A stretch of 64,000 bases of DNA from Paramoeba atlantica (GCA_977017575.1 CDRNVI010000004.1:656106-720105); one strand, 5' to 3'; positions 19,041 through 28,955 are shown, counted from the stretch's first letter. The notes: generated by a model from the sequence alone, not told the origin. Numbers and translations are program-made.

Positions 19041-19244
19041 TTTTTTTTTTCGATATTTGCTATTGTTTTAGAAAGTTGCAAATAGTGTTTGGGGGCGCTT
19101 TGTATAGGGGGCAATACCCCCTTGTGCATAGTTCGGCCTTGTTTCCTTCGTGAGCCCTGTTCGGGAGCTCTCGAATGCGCTATTATTTTCCAAAAATGGC
19201 TAAGTTTTACAAATTTTAGACCCCCCCCACAATTTACACCCCTG
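18727..19244 (+). mobile_element. Internally deleted Tc1-like element
   Basis: The left part (18727-18890) matches the transposase start of the element at 43338-44855: a short R-W-D-C-G segment, then K-A-S-W and L-V-A-D-Y-E-T-T-Q-S-F-S. The right part (about 18925-19244) matches the transposase C-terminus and the long terminal repeat, ending CCCCTG then TA. The central catalytic region is missing and stops interrupt the frame. The 5' terminal repeat is not found. Confidence 0.75.
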
Positions 19245-19823
19245 TATGTATCTAGCTGCGTTGATGTGGAGATAATGAACGAAAAGGCATTTTTCTAAGG
19301 CGCACAACGGACGTACGTCGCGCATCACGAAGGAATTAGTCGAAAAGTTCCCACGAGCCGCTCAATCAATTGTGGGAAGTAAATGTGAACGGGGTTGTAC
19401 AACATAAATTGGCCTTTTCTTCGTTAACCCAAAGGGTATTAAGCCAGAGTGCCACGACAAGGTGAAGACAAGAAGGTCGTATTTTCTGCCGTCCTCTGTG
19501 AGGCGATCACATTTTGAAAGTACACAAGCTACACGAACGTGCAACACGAATGTGCAACACTCAGGAAAAGAAAATTATACTTAATGTCGATAGCATAGTG
19601 TACTTAAATAATTTGAGGATTTCCTAGAGAACTATAAATTGATCGAGCTTTGAATCACTTATCCACCCCCCTTACTTCACCACCCCCCTTACTTCACCAC
19701 AAAGTATGGGTTTTGGAACAAAAAGTGGGGGCTAAGTAAGGGGAGGGTAACGGTATACGGCGCCCGCTCATCCCACGCTCGCAAGAAGAGCGTGTCAAAG
19801 CAATGAATGAAAAATAAAAGAAC
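19245..19823. other. Spacer and first half of the dispersed repeat
   Basis: No gene is seen. 19665-19700 holds a tandem ccccccttacttcacca word. 19750-19823 is the left half of the dispersed repeat also at 15625. Confidence 0.45.
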
Positions 19824-20510
19824 GGGTAATGCCCACTTACAATAAGTATATTGCACCCACTTTTCTATTTTGGGTCAAACTGTGCCACAGAGTTGAAATG
19901 GACAACATAGCCTAAAAAGCTACTGGATCACACGCCCGGTCACACAACATAGGAAAACAAGTACATAATTCTGCGGAAGGGACAAACGTTGGTTCTTAGT
20001 ACGCGCCCCCGCTCGCTTCTGTGTGCAGGGAAGCTAAAATATAATTCTGTACCAGGGCTACGCCCACAGTTGGGCTTTGCTCACAGACGTGGGCTACGCT
20101 CAAAGTTGGGCCTTACCTCCAGACAGGTAAACTAGGAGTCTTCTCAATATTTCCCACATCCCTAACATGGGGCAGCATGGTCCAACATGGGAGGACACTC
20201 ACCTCCTAGCAGGAGGCGGGACCTCCTAGCGGTCTTCCCCTCCACTGCCATGTGGCACTGACGCCAAGCTTTTTTTTGTGACATTTTATCTGTCCATTGG
20301 CAGTTTATCTGCCCACAAGCATTTTATCTGTGCATGGGCATTTGACGTGTAAAGTGGCCAACTTTAAGCGTACTGCAACATTTTTTTAACGTAAAGTAGG
20401 CGGATGGAGGAAGTGAGATAAAGTGTGTGAAGTTACACTGCGCAAGAAAACATTACAATGCATTCATATCATTATTTTGAAAGTGGGTGCAATATAAGTG
20501 GTCTGTACCC
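19824..20510. mobile_element. hAT-like MITE (copy 1)
   Basis: 687 bp without coding capacity. Ends: GGGTAATGCCCACTT at the left, and the inverse of GGGTACAGACCACTT at the right. It is about 95% alike by eye to the copy inserted in the LRR pseudogene at 36395-37083. The interior has repeated gggctacgctca-type words near 20047-20110. The flanking 8 bases (aaaagaac and aaaaaaaa) are only partly alike, so the target duplication has eroded or the site was A-rich. Confidence 0.75.
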
Positions 20511-20690
20511 AAAAAAAAACTATTCTACAAACGTTTGTTCAAAATCGAGTCAATTCATAAGTCGAACTATTCATCACTGCTCTATCGGATTCGCTTTACT
20601 TTTACAAAAACTTTATGTAGAATACTTGTATGGTCAAGTATCGTACAATAGAATACATACATGTATTCTAATACATGTACATGTAGAAAT

Positions 20691-20752
20691 AAGAATACAC
20701 ACATGTAGAATACACACATGTAGAATACACACATGTAGAATACACACATGTA
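20691..20752. repeat. 15-bp tandem repeat
   Basis: The unit acatgtagaatacac repeats at 20701, 20716 and 20731, with partial copies at each end. The sequence around it is rich in the palindromic word acatgt. Confidence 0.9.
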
Positions 20753-20801
20753 CGTTCGAACACACTAGCGTACGAACTTAGCTTCGATATACCGTAGAAA
20801 C

Positions 20802-21184
20802 TTCAATTAAGGGTAAATAAAATTAAGGCAACTTTAATTGAGGCAATAATTAATTTTTTATCATTTTGGGGAAAATTAATTTCATGATTTCGTCTCAGAC
20901 TTCTCCTTTCAATGATCGTTTTAGCTTTTCTCTCACACGTTGAACTGGTTGAAGACCGTAAAGGTAGGCGAAACGGGCGAAGCTTGTCTAGAAAAGTTCA
21001 AAAAACATGACAAATGATCAGAAATTGAGCACTTTTAGCAGAAATGTGATACTTATGCTACAAACAACAATATTAATACGAACTTTTTTGGGCTTTTATC
21101 AGCGCCACTTTAATTAAGGCAACTTTAATTGAGGCAATAATTAATTTTTAAATTCGTTCTGCCTTAATTACTTTTATCCTTAAT
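20802..21184. mobile_element. Candidate AT-rich MITE upstream of an LRR pseudogene
   Basis: The ends are imperfect inverted repeats (attaagggtaaataaaatta... and the inverse of attaaggataaaagtaatta...). A sub-terminal direct repeat (ggcaactttaattgaggcaa) occurs at both ends, about 20828 and 21118. It lies 36 bases before the start of the LRR pseudogene. In such AT-rich DNA this could be fortuitous. Confidence 0.4.
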
Positions 21185-21219
21185 AATCGTTTCACCGGTA
21201 ACCTTCTTGATTTATAAGT

Positions 21220-21849
21220 ATGTCGGACAGCGTGGCACATCGAGTTCGTGGTGCAGATTTACCGCAAGAGTACATTCTCGCTCTCTTCATCAAAGATATT
21301 CCGAACCCTCGAAAATCGTGGACTACGCATACCCCCGCATGTGAGTGGCAGGGTGTGATGTGTGATGAGAAAAATCGTGTTCAAAGGTTGCAGTGAGATC
21401 GTCTTGGGATTTCCGGTCAACTACATTGGTCTCACTTGTCGAGCTCTTTGTTGCATTTGGATTTGAGTTCAGGATTTAGGTTTGACAGCGGTTGTGTGTA
21501 CATAAATGGCGATATTCCACTCGTTGATTTTGCATCATTACCGCGAGGTCTCTTAGAGCTGATTCTTTGTCGTCTGGGTATCAGCGGGTCCCTTGAAGTA
21601 AGTGATCTTCCTCCTTCGCTTCTCGTATTGGATCTGAGCACAAACAAGATACGGGGCAGTCCGGATTTTACCGCTTTTCCAGAAACCATGATGGAGATCT
21701 TCCTTCATGACAATCCTATTAAAGGAACACCTGATCTTTCGAAACTTCCTCATGGCCTAGAACGGCTTACGCTCTTCAACACGCGACTAACATTTCCTTC
21801 TGGAATCCTCCCCTCTTGTGTCCAAACCTTAGATCCCTCTTTGGTGTGA
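21220..21849 (+). pseudogene. LRR protein gene with one nonsense codon
   Basis: A close paralogue of the gene at 59769; both start M-S-D-S-V-A-H-R-V-R. The cap is intact (L-P-Q-E-Y, S-W-T-T-H-T-P-A-C-E-W). The frame then meets TGA at 21394-21396, exactly where the paralogue has TGG (Trp of the L-E-W-S-G block). After that codon the same frame stays open for about 150 residues of LRR to a TGA at 21849. A single G-to-A change therefore accounts for the break, and it looks recent. The ATG follows a T/C-rich stretch. Readthrough or a sequencing error is possible. Confidence 0.8.
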
Positions 21850-22134
21850 TTCAAGCTACAATGCGGAAACTGCATGAACCATAATGATACGCAGATAGAG
21901 AGAAACATTATGCCTTTCCTGGGAATGATTTTCTTACTTGTAAAAGATCCCGCATTCTTGGAAACTAAAAATCGAGAACCAAAGCGGGTATTTGTAATAA
22001 GCAAAACACTCTAGATTAGACTAACTAAATACATCTCGGAACTTACATACTTTGTACATACGCTGTTTTTACGGGAAACTTTAATCCAGGGACGCCCCCT
22101 TTTGGGTCAAACGAGTCCCGCAATTACTAGTAAT
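21850..22134. other. Spacer
   Basis: No gene or repeat recognised. Confidence 0.35.
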
Positions 22135-22435
22135 TACGCTGGTTGTATGACTACCGCTCTACCATCGATTATTGAAAAATAAAGTGGGCAAAAGCAGTGA
22201 AAAAGAAGAACACAGTAATACAATAAAAGAAAGATTCACATAAGGGGCTCCGGCGGTCCAAATTTCTAGAAGGGGCATACCGCACGAAACGTTTTTCGAA
22301 AAAAAGTTTTTTCGTCCCTCAAGGGGTAGCCGGGGTCTTGTCGCGTAATTTCTGCCCCCCTACTCGGGGGTGACCCCCCCCGGTATCCGCAGGACGGGTC
22401 CGCCAAGTTCGGATATTTTTAGAAAAAAAATGGTA
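22135..22435 (-). repeat. R-family repeat, reverse copy
   Basis: Reverse complement of sequence found at 48000-48372: one end has the gcggtagt/accaccgc-type hairpin and the tcaataatcga word. The other end has the C/G-rich block around cggacccgtcctgcggata. Related pieces are at 42540, 45060, 47392 and 63340. No coding capacity. Confidence 0.65.
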
Positions 22436-22579
22436 AAACAAAGATTTGTGTACGTCTCTACTCTCTCTACGTCGAATATTCAACGAACGGGATTAGTTCG
22501 TTGTCGTCCACAGTCAGTAGTTCTGTGAAACGGATCTTTGAAACCGGACTGTAAGTACTGCTTTTACGATTTTGTACAA

Positions 22580-23440
22580 ATGAACGTACGAGGCACACTT
22601 ATGAAAGACAGCGGTTCCAACTCACGTCGCGGTAAGGTTACCCCTATGTTACTGCCTCAAGCAGCTTTGATCCAACGATTTATTGACAATTTCACCGAAA
22701 AACATGAGTCATGGCGTACAACTAAGAAGAATTCATTTGGACATGTCCAAAGTGTCTCCCCATGCAATTGGGAAGGAGTTAAATGTGATTCTGCGAACAA
22801 TGTGGTTGAGATGACTTGGGGTTTTAAGCGTCTGACAGGTTATTTTTCATGTGAATATTTACCACGATCGCTTGTTCGTGGTATCTTCGTGGATAATCAG
22901 CTATCTGGGTCCGTGACTCTCGAAGCGTTGCCACCTCATTTGGTTGAGTTGGAACTACGGCACAACAGGTTTACCGGTGGGATATGTCTAACGTGTTTGC
23001 CTGCTACCATACGCCTCATTCATCTGCAGCACAACCGGTTTGAAGGAGGTGTAGATCTTGCCCATTTATCTCTTAGCCTGCAAGAATTAAGACTCTCGTA
23101 CAACAAATTTTCCGGTGGCGTCGATCTTTCGCATTTGCCGCCTAATATGCGACTTCTTGACATATCAGCAAACCGATTTTCAGGTCCCCTTCAATTGCAA
23201 CACTTGCCACCATTACTTGAGTGTATTTGTGCCAGTTTCAATTGCTTTTCGGGCCTCGTTATCTTTGATTCTCTTCCATCAGGAATGCAATACATGTACG
23301 TAAATGACAACCCTGATATCTACGGCGTGGTTGACGAGTCCATTCTTTCTGAAACGTTGTTTCCAACACCACAAGCAAGAGCGCTGGTGTACATACACAA
23401 AACTAAAATAGTTTGTCACGTCCGTGGGCAAAAGAAATAA
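22580..23440 (+). CDS. LRR protein with N-terminal cap
   Basis: 286 residues from the ATG at 22580; an internal Met at 22601 is an alternative start. The cap is present but modified: L-P-Q-A-A-L-I-Q-R-F-I, S-W-R, then an insertion before C-N-W-E-G-V-K-C-D. About eight regular LRRs follow, with N-R-F-T-G-G, N-R-F-E-G-G and N-K-F-S-G-G spaced 23 residues apart. The C-terminal tail after D-N-P-D-I-Y-G is longer than in paralogues and slightly basic. No signal peptide. The function is unknown; protein binding is likely. An R-family repeat lies 145 bases upstream. Confidence 0.85.
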   Translation: MNVRGTLMKDSGSNSRRGKVTPMLLPQAALIQRFIDNFTEKHESWRTTKKNSFGHVQSVSPCNWEGVKCDSANNVVEMTWGFKRLTGYFSCEYLPRSLVRGIFVDNQLSGSVTLEALPPHLVELELRHNRFTGGICLTCLPATIRLIHLQHNRFEGGVDLAHLSLSLQELRLSYNKFSGGVDLSHLPPNMRLLDISANRFSGPLQLQHLPPLLECICASFNCFSGLVIFDSLPSGMQYMYVNDNPDIYGVVDESILSETLFPTPQARALVYIHKTKIVCHVRGQKK

Positions 23441-23598
23441 TACGCATGAAAAATGAAGTGAGCAAAGTTATCATTCGTAATGTTGTACAAGTGGTAGCCT
23501 ACTGTCCTATTTAAAAAGTCCTTTTTGACGGAGTTTCGGGCTGCCTGTGGCGCGAACAACGTGTTTTGGTTCTATTGCGGAAAAAATAGTGATACATA

Positions 23599-24350
23599 CA
23601 GGCGGGTAATCAGATGCTGCGGGGGGTCTAAAAATTGCAAAACCCTTCCAATTTTGGAAATGGATAGCTCATTCGAGAGCTCTCGCAGAGTTCTAAAAGG
23701 GGGGTTCGTCTATTATTAACAACCATCTATTATTAAAAATGGTATTATTTCATCTATTATTAACATTCATATATTATTAACAAGAATTATTTTTCTTCAT
23801 TTATCGCAGCTTCCCTAAAGGAGAATTCGCTAAAACTAACTTTCATGGAGCTTTTTTTCGTAAAAGTGGGGTTATTCTTGGGGACAAGGGTAGGAAACAA
23901 GCCTAAAATAAGCCGAAAAGGTCTATTGTTAATAATAGATGAAAAGTTCATCTTTTATTGAAAAAGGGGGTATTATTTCATCTATTATTAACAAACCGTC
24001 TATTACTAGCAAAAAAGTTTGTTAATGATAGACGAACCCCCCCTTTATGTTTTTGCGCTATTTTCACCTCAAAAGAAAGCAATTTTGTCTATGGCATTTT
24101 TTTAAAGTTTTTTTGCCCCTCTAAAATATGCAGTTTTTCCCAAATTTGCTCATTTTTTCGTTTTCGGATAATGCTCCTTGCCACAATAGAAGTTTTAGAA
24201 CCTTTAAAGAAAACGAAGTCGTTGTCCCCGGGAAGCTGCCTTTTCTAAAACATAGAACTCTGCGAGAGCTCTCGAATGCGCTATCATTTTCCAAAGTTGG
24301 AAAGGTTTCGCAATTTTTAGACCCCCCGCAGCATCTGATTTACCCCCCTG
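23599..24350. mobile_element. MITE of the Tc1-like long-TIR family, containing a nested MITE
   Basis: Terminal inverted repeats of about 100 bp (left CAGGCGGGTAATCAGATGC, right inverse ending CCCCCCTG) are bounded by TA on both sides (23597-23598 and 24351-24352). The arms contain the gagctctcgaatgcgcta word of the 43338 element. A second element with its own inverted ends sits at 23699-24043. Confidence 0.8.
23699..24043. mobile_element. Nested AT-rich MITE
   Basis: Ends GGGGGGTTCGTCTATTATTA (left) and the inverse GATAGACGAACCCCCC (right). The word tctattattaac recurs about six times inside in both orientations. It has no coding capacity. Confidence 0.7.
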
Positions 24351-24435
24351 TATATTTTGGATATGTATAGTGTAGTTTATAATATCTATCTAAATAATTA
24401 AAACTATCTAAATAAGTGTTATAAATAGTTCCAAG

Positions 24436-24459
24436 GTCCTCTTCCTTCTACACTTGTAG
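24436..24459 (+). promoter_or_regulatory. Candidate 3' splice acceptor before LRR gene
   Basis: A pyrimidine tract (tcctcttccttctacacttgtag) ends in AG 19 bases before the ATG at 24479. Pattern only. Confidence 0.3.
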
Positions 24460-24478
24460 ATTCATCTCACATTTCTAC

Positions 24479-25108
24479 ATGCGTCTACTGTATCCTTGTT
24501 GTGACACGGAACCGCCGCGTTCATCTTCGCGCCGCGGGAAAGTCTCCCGCGCTAACCTCCCCCCGGAGTTTTCTCTCTCTCGTATGGTTCAGGATTTAGA
24601 AAATGCTCCAGCGCAGTGGACCCGGGATACCCCAGCGAGTCAATGGACCGGGGTCCGGGTCAACCCCTCCGGGGAGGTCGCCACGATAGAATGGAACGGC
24701 ATGGAGCTCAAGGGCCCGATGCGTTGGGAGCACACACCCGCCTCCGTGGAGGTCATAGCGTGTGGGTGGGATCGCACGCGCAGGTTGGGTCTGCGTAACC
24801 AACTCACCGGGAAACTTCAGCTGGCAAGTCTCCCGGGAGGGTTGGAGTCCTTGGATCTTTCCTTCAACGAGCTGGAAGGAAATTTGGAGGCCGCATTGCT
24901 ACCGCGAGCAATGAAAAAACTGGACGTGGAGTGGAATAACTTTTCGGGAGTGTTTGATTTTGAGGCTGTTCCGTCGTCGTTGGTGAAATTGAACCTCGCG
25001 CATAACATGAGACTTACGGGTACCTGTGCATCCTTGAAATATGAGGAGTATTTCTTTTTTGAGGTAAAAGGGACAGGAATTACGATAGAGCCGATTGCCA
25101 TGGAATAG
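24479..25108 (+). CDS. LRR protein, short and GC-rich member
   Basis: 209 residues. The cap is recognisable but has lost its cysteines: R-G-K-V-S-R-A-N-L-P-P-E-F-S-L, then W-T-R-D-T-P-A-S-Q-W-T-G-V-R-V, with Ser and Val in place of the paired Cys. An expanded linker follows (C-G-W-D-R-T-R-R-L-G-L-R-N-Q-L-T-G), also seen in the paralogue at 53601, then about four LRRs. It ends in G-T-G-I-T-I. Codon use is richer in G and C than most neighbours, again like 53601, so these two form a subgroup. The start ATG follows a pyrimidine tract with AG. No signal peptide. Confidence 0.8.
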   Translation: MRLLYPCCDTEPPRSSSRRGKVSRANLPPEFSLSRMVQDLENAPAQWTRDTPASQWTGVRVNPSGEVATIEWNGMELKGPMRWEHTPASVEVIACGWDRTRRLGLRNQLTGKLQLASLPGGLESLDLSFNELEGNLEAALLPRAMKKLDVEWNNFSGVFDFEAVPSSLVKLNLAHNMRLTGTCASLKYEEYFFFEVKGTGITIEPIAME

Positions 25109-25532
25109 TCAATCGATAATACTGGTTCATTTAAATAATAAAGTAGGAATATCAAATGCTGTCATCAATTAAGGGGTCTGAATGACTTTAAATCTTTAAT
25201 TTGACGTGTCAAACATTCGTACCCTGGATTAATCTTGTAGTAAATTACTACATGATGATTAATCGATAGTAAATTACTACATTTTGGTTACTGATTACTA
25301 CACCGAATACTGATTACTACCTCGATTACTACATCCGCCTTTTGAGAGTGTGGAGCAGCAGTTTCGGACATGATTGGGGCAGGTACAAGAAGGACTGATA
25401 CGACATAAAGACACTCCTCGTGACACTCCTCGCAATCGGTGTCATATCCTACGTAGGTTGTTGAGATTTAGCAAAAACTTCTAAAGATATGTATGATATT
25501 TTTTTTGGAGGGGGGATGATTTTTCGGATGTA
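25109..25532. other. Spacer with repeated attactac words
   Basis: 25240-25335 repeats the words attactac and gattactac. No gene seen. Confidence 0.4.
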
Positions 25533-25713
25533 CTGTCCCCCTCCCCTTAAGCGCACACGGTCGGACCCCCCGTTTAAGCACACATACATAGTTGAGGTGC
25601 AGAGCCGGGGGCCGCAAAGCGGCGCCACTTTTTTTTTGTGTAGTGATTCAGACCCCCTCCCGTTTAAGCGCACTTTTCACGGAAAACGAGGTGCGCTTAA
25701 ACGGGGGGAACAG
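25533..25713. mobile_element. Small MITE
   Basis: Inverted ends CTGTCCCCCTCCCCTTAAGC (left) and the inverse of gtgcgcttaaacggggg...aacag (right) bound 181 bp. A similar cctcccgtttaagcgcac word occurs inside. A GC hairpin (ggccgcaaagcggcgcc) is in the centre. Target duplication is not clear. Confidence 0.55.
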
Positions 25714-26645
25714 CACCTTTTTAAAGGTGTATAATTATCACACCAGAGGACGTTATTATGATTATCACTGTATAAGAAACAAATAAACCACTGTCCGGGT
25801 TAGCATTCCTCGTATTATTCCTACCAGGAATATTAAGTGTCCCAATGGTGCTTAATATTCCTACCTCCCTCCTCCCTAACAGCTACCCTGTCTTTGCTTG
25901 CAATCCACGAATTTTTTGCAGTATTGAAAAGATCTCGTTCCCGTAAAGAAGCGCTTTGCCGCCTTTTTTTCATAGAGACCCCCTGGTGCCCGCTGGTGCA
26001 AAAAGTACGGATTTTTAGGACGTTTTTTGTGCGCACAACTATTTTTTCCGATTTATTTCATGATTTTGTGGGTTTTTTGAATGTGTGTAGACTGAATAGT
26101 CCTCTAATTTCTTAGAGGCTTTCTTAGAGGCTCAAGCAATAATTCTGTACAAACATCAATAGCTATGCAATAGAGCGGATAAATTTGTAAACAAGCTAAT
26201 TAAGCTTCACGATTACGCCACCCTTGCACGAGCCATTAAAAAATATTTTTCTTTCCTAAAACGACCCGTTCAAAAATAAAAAGTGTTAAACTCCATTGAT
26301 CCGGTTTCCAATAGGCTTCGAAAAGTAATGCAAAACAATGGAGGAAATTCTGTATATTGATTCGTTGTGGTTTTCTGAAAAATGTAGTAATCGGTAGTAA
26401 TGTACTACATCGATTACTCCAGGGTGTGACCATTGTAAACATGTTATCGTCTACACTATCAAACATAGCTGTCATTCGACGTCGAATTCGACGTCGTTCG
26501 ACGGTCGAAAGGTCGAAACATTTTGAGTGCTTGTGTGGTTTCTGAAAGAATTTTTTTCAACAGAATATATGTTTATAAAATGTTTAAAAAATGTATTTGC
26601 AACCAGTCTTCTACTTTTTTGTGTTAATTTATTTCTTTTTTCACA
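25714..26645. other. Spacer with a perfect 20-bp palindrome
   Basis: No gene seen. 26477-26496 (CGACGTCGAATTCGACGTCG) is a perfect palindrome, followed by degenerate copies of the cgacgtcg word. It lies 150 bases before the hAT transposase ORF. Confidence 0.45.
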
Positions 26646-28256
26646 ATGCACACCTCTGTTCGAGGAAGAGGGCGCATGATTCCTATCCGCATACCTTCTC
26701 CCCCAGCTCTTTCATCAGATGCAATCGTGCCAACTTTAGCTGAAGCAAATTCTTCCGAATCTGTTTCATCTACTACTCCTTCAGTTACTTCGGTTCGTGC
26801 CAAGAGAACCAATTCGGCGAAGAAGAATAGAACTGCCATGCAGCGAGATGCTTCCACGGAAGCAGCAGATGGTCCTACCCAGAGCAGATTTGAAATTTCC
26901 GATAACGTTCCGTCAGGGAGTTATGTTCCTGTCTCAGTACGACGAGAGTGTACCGCGAGGCTTGAAGAGGAAATGTCGTCCTCTCCATCACAACAGGCAA
27001 GCTCTGTAAGGCAAGTAGTTCGAAAACAGCTTGTACAGGACCCAATGCGGTTTCCCCGTATTTCGACAAAATTCTTTCGTGAACGCTGCTTGGGAATGGA
27101 TACCCCGCCTGGTAGAACGAAAGATTTGGAGAAGAAAAACAAAGAGTGTCGCGAATACGCCGAGAAATATCCTCGGCCCCATCTCGTGAATACCATGGGC
27201 CAGCGGACTCACATAAAGTGTCGCGACTGTCCGTGGTGGAGTCATTCGCTCCATAACAACCATTACTATCACCATATCAATCACACTTGTTTAGTGCGCG
27301 AGGGACAGAGAATCGCAAACGAACCGGAACTTTTTTCACTGACCCCGAACGACAATTCAATGAGTGTAAATGTTTTTGTTCGTCGCTGCGTTCCCTGTCT
27401 TGTGGCAAAGACGAACTTGTCATGCAAAGCTGCACACGCTTTACTTCGTAACTATGAAGAATTACGCCCCAAGCGAGCAAATACTGAAGAAATTCTCAAT
27501 GCACTCGGCAACAATCACAGGGTCATGCGTGATTGGGAGAAGGACTTGGCCAACGAAATATGGGAAAAAATGATTTCAAAAATCGATATTCATCCTTTCT
27601 TCGGGGTAGCTGTGGATGCTGGGGTTGATTCCGTGCTCAACGAGCACGTATTAGTAGGGGTGGTGTATGTTTCAGATGAGCAATATCTATTACCACCCAT
27701 GTATCATCCGAAGCGGAAGGCATTCAACGGCAAAGAAACAGCTGAGAGTTTGGTTAATACATTGAATTCTATTCTCGGCATTACGCTGGTACGAAAAATG
27801 AGGTTTTTAATGGTGGACGGCTGTGCCGTTAACCACGTGGCCCGTGATGAGGCAGAAGGAGAATTAAAAAGAATATATGATCGCGTTCAAAGAATTGGGG
27901 AGTCGGACTGGATAAACTTCGGAAACCGGGCCGTGGACATGATGCCACACGTCTCCTTACTATCTTGCTTTGGTCATTTTCTCAATAACCTCGCGATGGA
28001 TGCGATGAAACCCTTTCAGGAAACACCCCTTTTTGAACTTAAAAAGCTCTTCAGACAAACATTTTATGGACATGACAAGATCTGTACGAAGAAGGGGCGG
28101 TATCGTGGTGTGGCCCTAGACGTTCTTCTTCAAAAGTGTCAACCAAAAGTCTCCCCCCTAGCGATTGATCCTTTCTTTTGCGTTTTTGCTATTTTTTATT
28201 GCATTACAGAATCCGTACAGTTGATTTGTCACGTACCGCACCTCGTATACACCTAA
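26646..28256 (+). CDS. hAT-family transposase, C-terminally truncated
   Basis: 536 codons, ATG start. The Ser-rich N-terminus is followed by a BED-like zinc-binding region (C-R-D-C-P-W-W, then H-H-I-N-H-T-C, about residues 195-217). The hAT core follows: G-V-A-V-D-A-G near 321 (first Asp), R-F-L-M-V-D-G-C-A-V-N near 387 (second Asp) and C-F-G-H-F-L-N-N-L near 441. Homology ends near 28145; the last 35 residues look like random hydrophobic sequence. The C-terminal dimerisation part and third acidic residue are missing. No terminal repeats are found. It is the best-preserved of three hAT copies here (others at 43215-45040 and 58410-58830). It is inactive as a transposase; nothing shows host use. 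Confidence 0.75.
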   Translation: MHTSVRGRGRMIPIRIPSPPALSSDAIVPTLAEANSSESVSSTTPSVTSVRAKRTNSAKKNRTAMQRDASTEAADGPTQSRFEISDNVPSGSYVPVSVRRECTARLEEEMSSSPSQQASSVRQVVRKQLVQDPMRFPRISTKFFRERCLGMDTPPGRTKDLEKKNKECREYAEKYPRPHLVNTMGQRTHIKCRDCPWWSHSLHNNHYYHHINHTCLVREGQRIANEPELFSLTPNDNSMSVNVFVRRCVPCLVAKTNLSCKAAHALLRNYEELRPKRANTEEILNALGNNHRVMRDWEKDLANEIWEKMISKIDIHPFFGVAVDAGVDSVLNEHVLVGVVYVSDEQYLLPPMYHPKRKAFNGKETAESLVNTLNSILGITLVRKMRFLMVDGCAVNHVARDEAEGELKRIYDRVQRIGESDWINFGNRAVDMMPHVSLLSCFGHFLNNLAMDAMKPFQETPLFELKKLFRQTFYGHDKICTKKGRYRGVALDVLLQKCQPKVSPLAIDPFFCVFAIFYCITESVQLICHVPHLVYT

Positions 28257-28373
28257 CCGTACCCCTTCTATATTATCTCCGTGTGCAGCATCTCAACTAC
28301 ACCACCTTTTCCACACCTTCTAATCATCTTATTTTAGAACCATATTTTGTTGTTGCTTTTTGTTTTTGTGTGC

Positions 28374-28955
28374 ATGAAGCTTGTAAAACCTGCCGATACC
28401 CGACGTACTTCCCCACTGTATCGTGCGAGTAAAGTTCGGGGACATCTTCCCCCAGAATACGAACTTGGTGTTTTTATACAAACTCTTCAAGGAACACACA
28501 TCTCATGGAATGCGAGCCAACCCGTCTCGAATTGGGCCGATGTGGATTGTGACAAAACAGGCATGGTGCGTGCCATTCGTTGGAGTGCTCGTCATCTGGA
28601 AGGTGAACCCCAATGGCGACATCTTCCCTGGGGCCTTGAGAATCTGTTTCTTCAAGACAACAACTTATCCGGGGCCGTGAATTTTGAAGAATTTCCACGA
28701 GGGTTGATAATACTTAACCTAAGCGGCAATAAGTTTACGGGTGCGATTCAACTTCAACAGTTGCCTCCCAGTATGCAAAAGGTTTATCTTATGAGCAACA
28801 AATTTGAAGGTAGAGTTTATTTTCATGACTTGCCTAGCGGGCTTGAGGAGCTCTTTCTAGGGTACAACACAAAGCTTACAGGAAGCGCTTGCCTTGCAGA
28901 CTTTCCTGTGACTTTAAGACTTCATAGCTGGATAGACACGGACATAACCCCATAG
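28374..28955 (+). CDS. LRR protein with N-terminal cap
   Basis: 193 residues from the first ATG (28374), which follows a long T-rich tract. The cap reads S-K-V-R-G-H-L-P-P-E-Y-E-L, S-W-N-A-S-Q-P-V-S-N-W-A-D-V-D-C-D; the first of the paired Cys is Ser. About five LRRs follow (D-N-N-L-S-G, G-N-K-F-T-G, S-N-K-F-E-G), with the typical last repeat Y-N-T-K-L-T-G and the tail T-D-I-T-P. No signal peptide. It begins just after the truncated hAT gene on the same strand. The function is unknown; a binding solenoid is likely. Confidence 0.8.
   Translation: MKLVKPADTRRTSPLYRASKVRGHLPPEYELGVFIQTLQGTHISWNASQPVSNWADVDCDKTGMVRAIRWSARHLEGEPQWRHLPWGLENLFLQDNNLSGAVNFEEFPRGLIILNLSGNKFTGAIQLQQLPPSMQKVYLMSNKFEGRVYFHDLPSGLEELFLGYNTKLTGSACLADFPVTLRLHSWIDTDITP

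Noticed and set aside
19824-20510. CRISPR-like spacing of repeated gggctacgct words
   Set aside because: Words are irregular, few and inside a eukaryotic MITE with defined inverted ends.
20458-20781. 107-residue ORF ending in repeated I-H-T-C-R
   Set aside because: It spans a MITE end and a 15-bp tandem repeat; an artefact of the repeat.
26646-28256. hAT ORF as a domesticated host gene
   Set aside because: It lacks the C-terminal dimerisation region and ends in unrelated sequence; other decayed copies lie nearby, so a truncated transposon is simpler.
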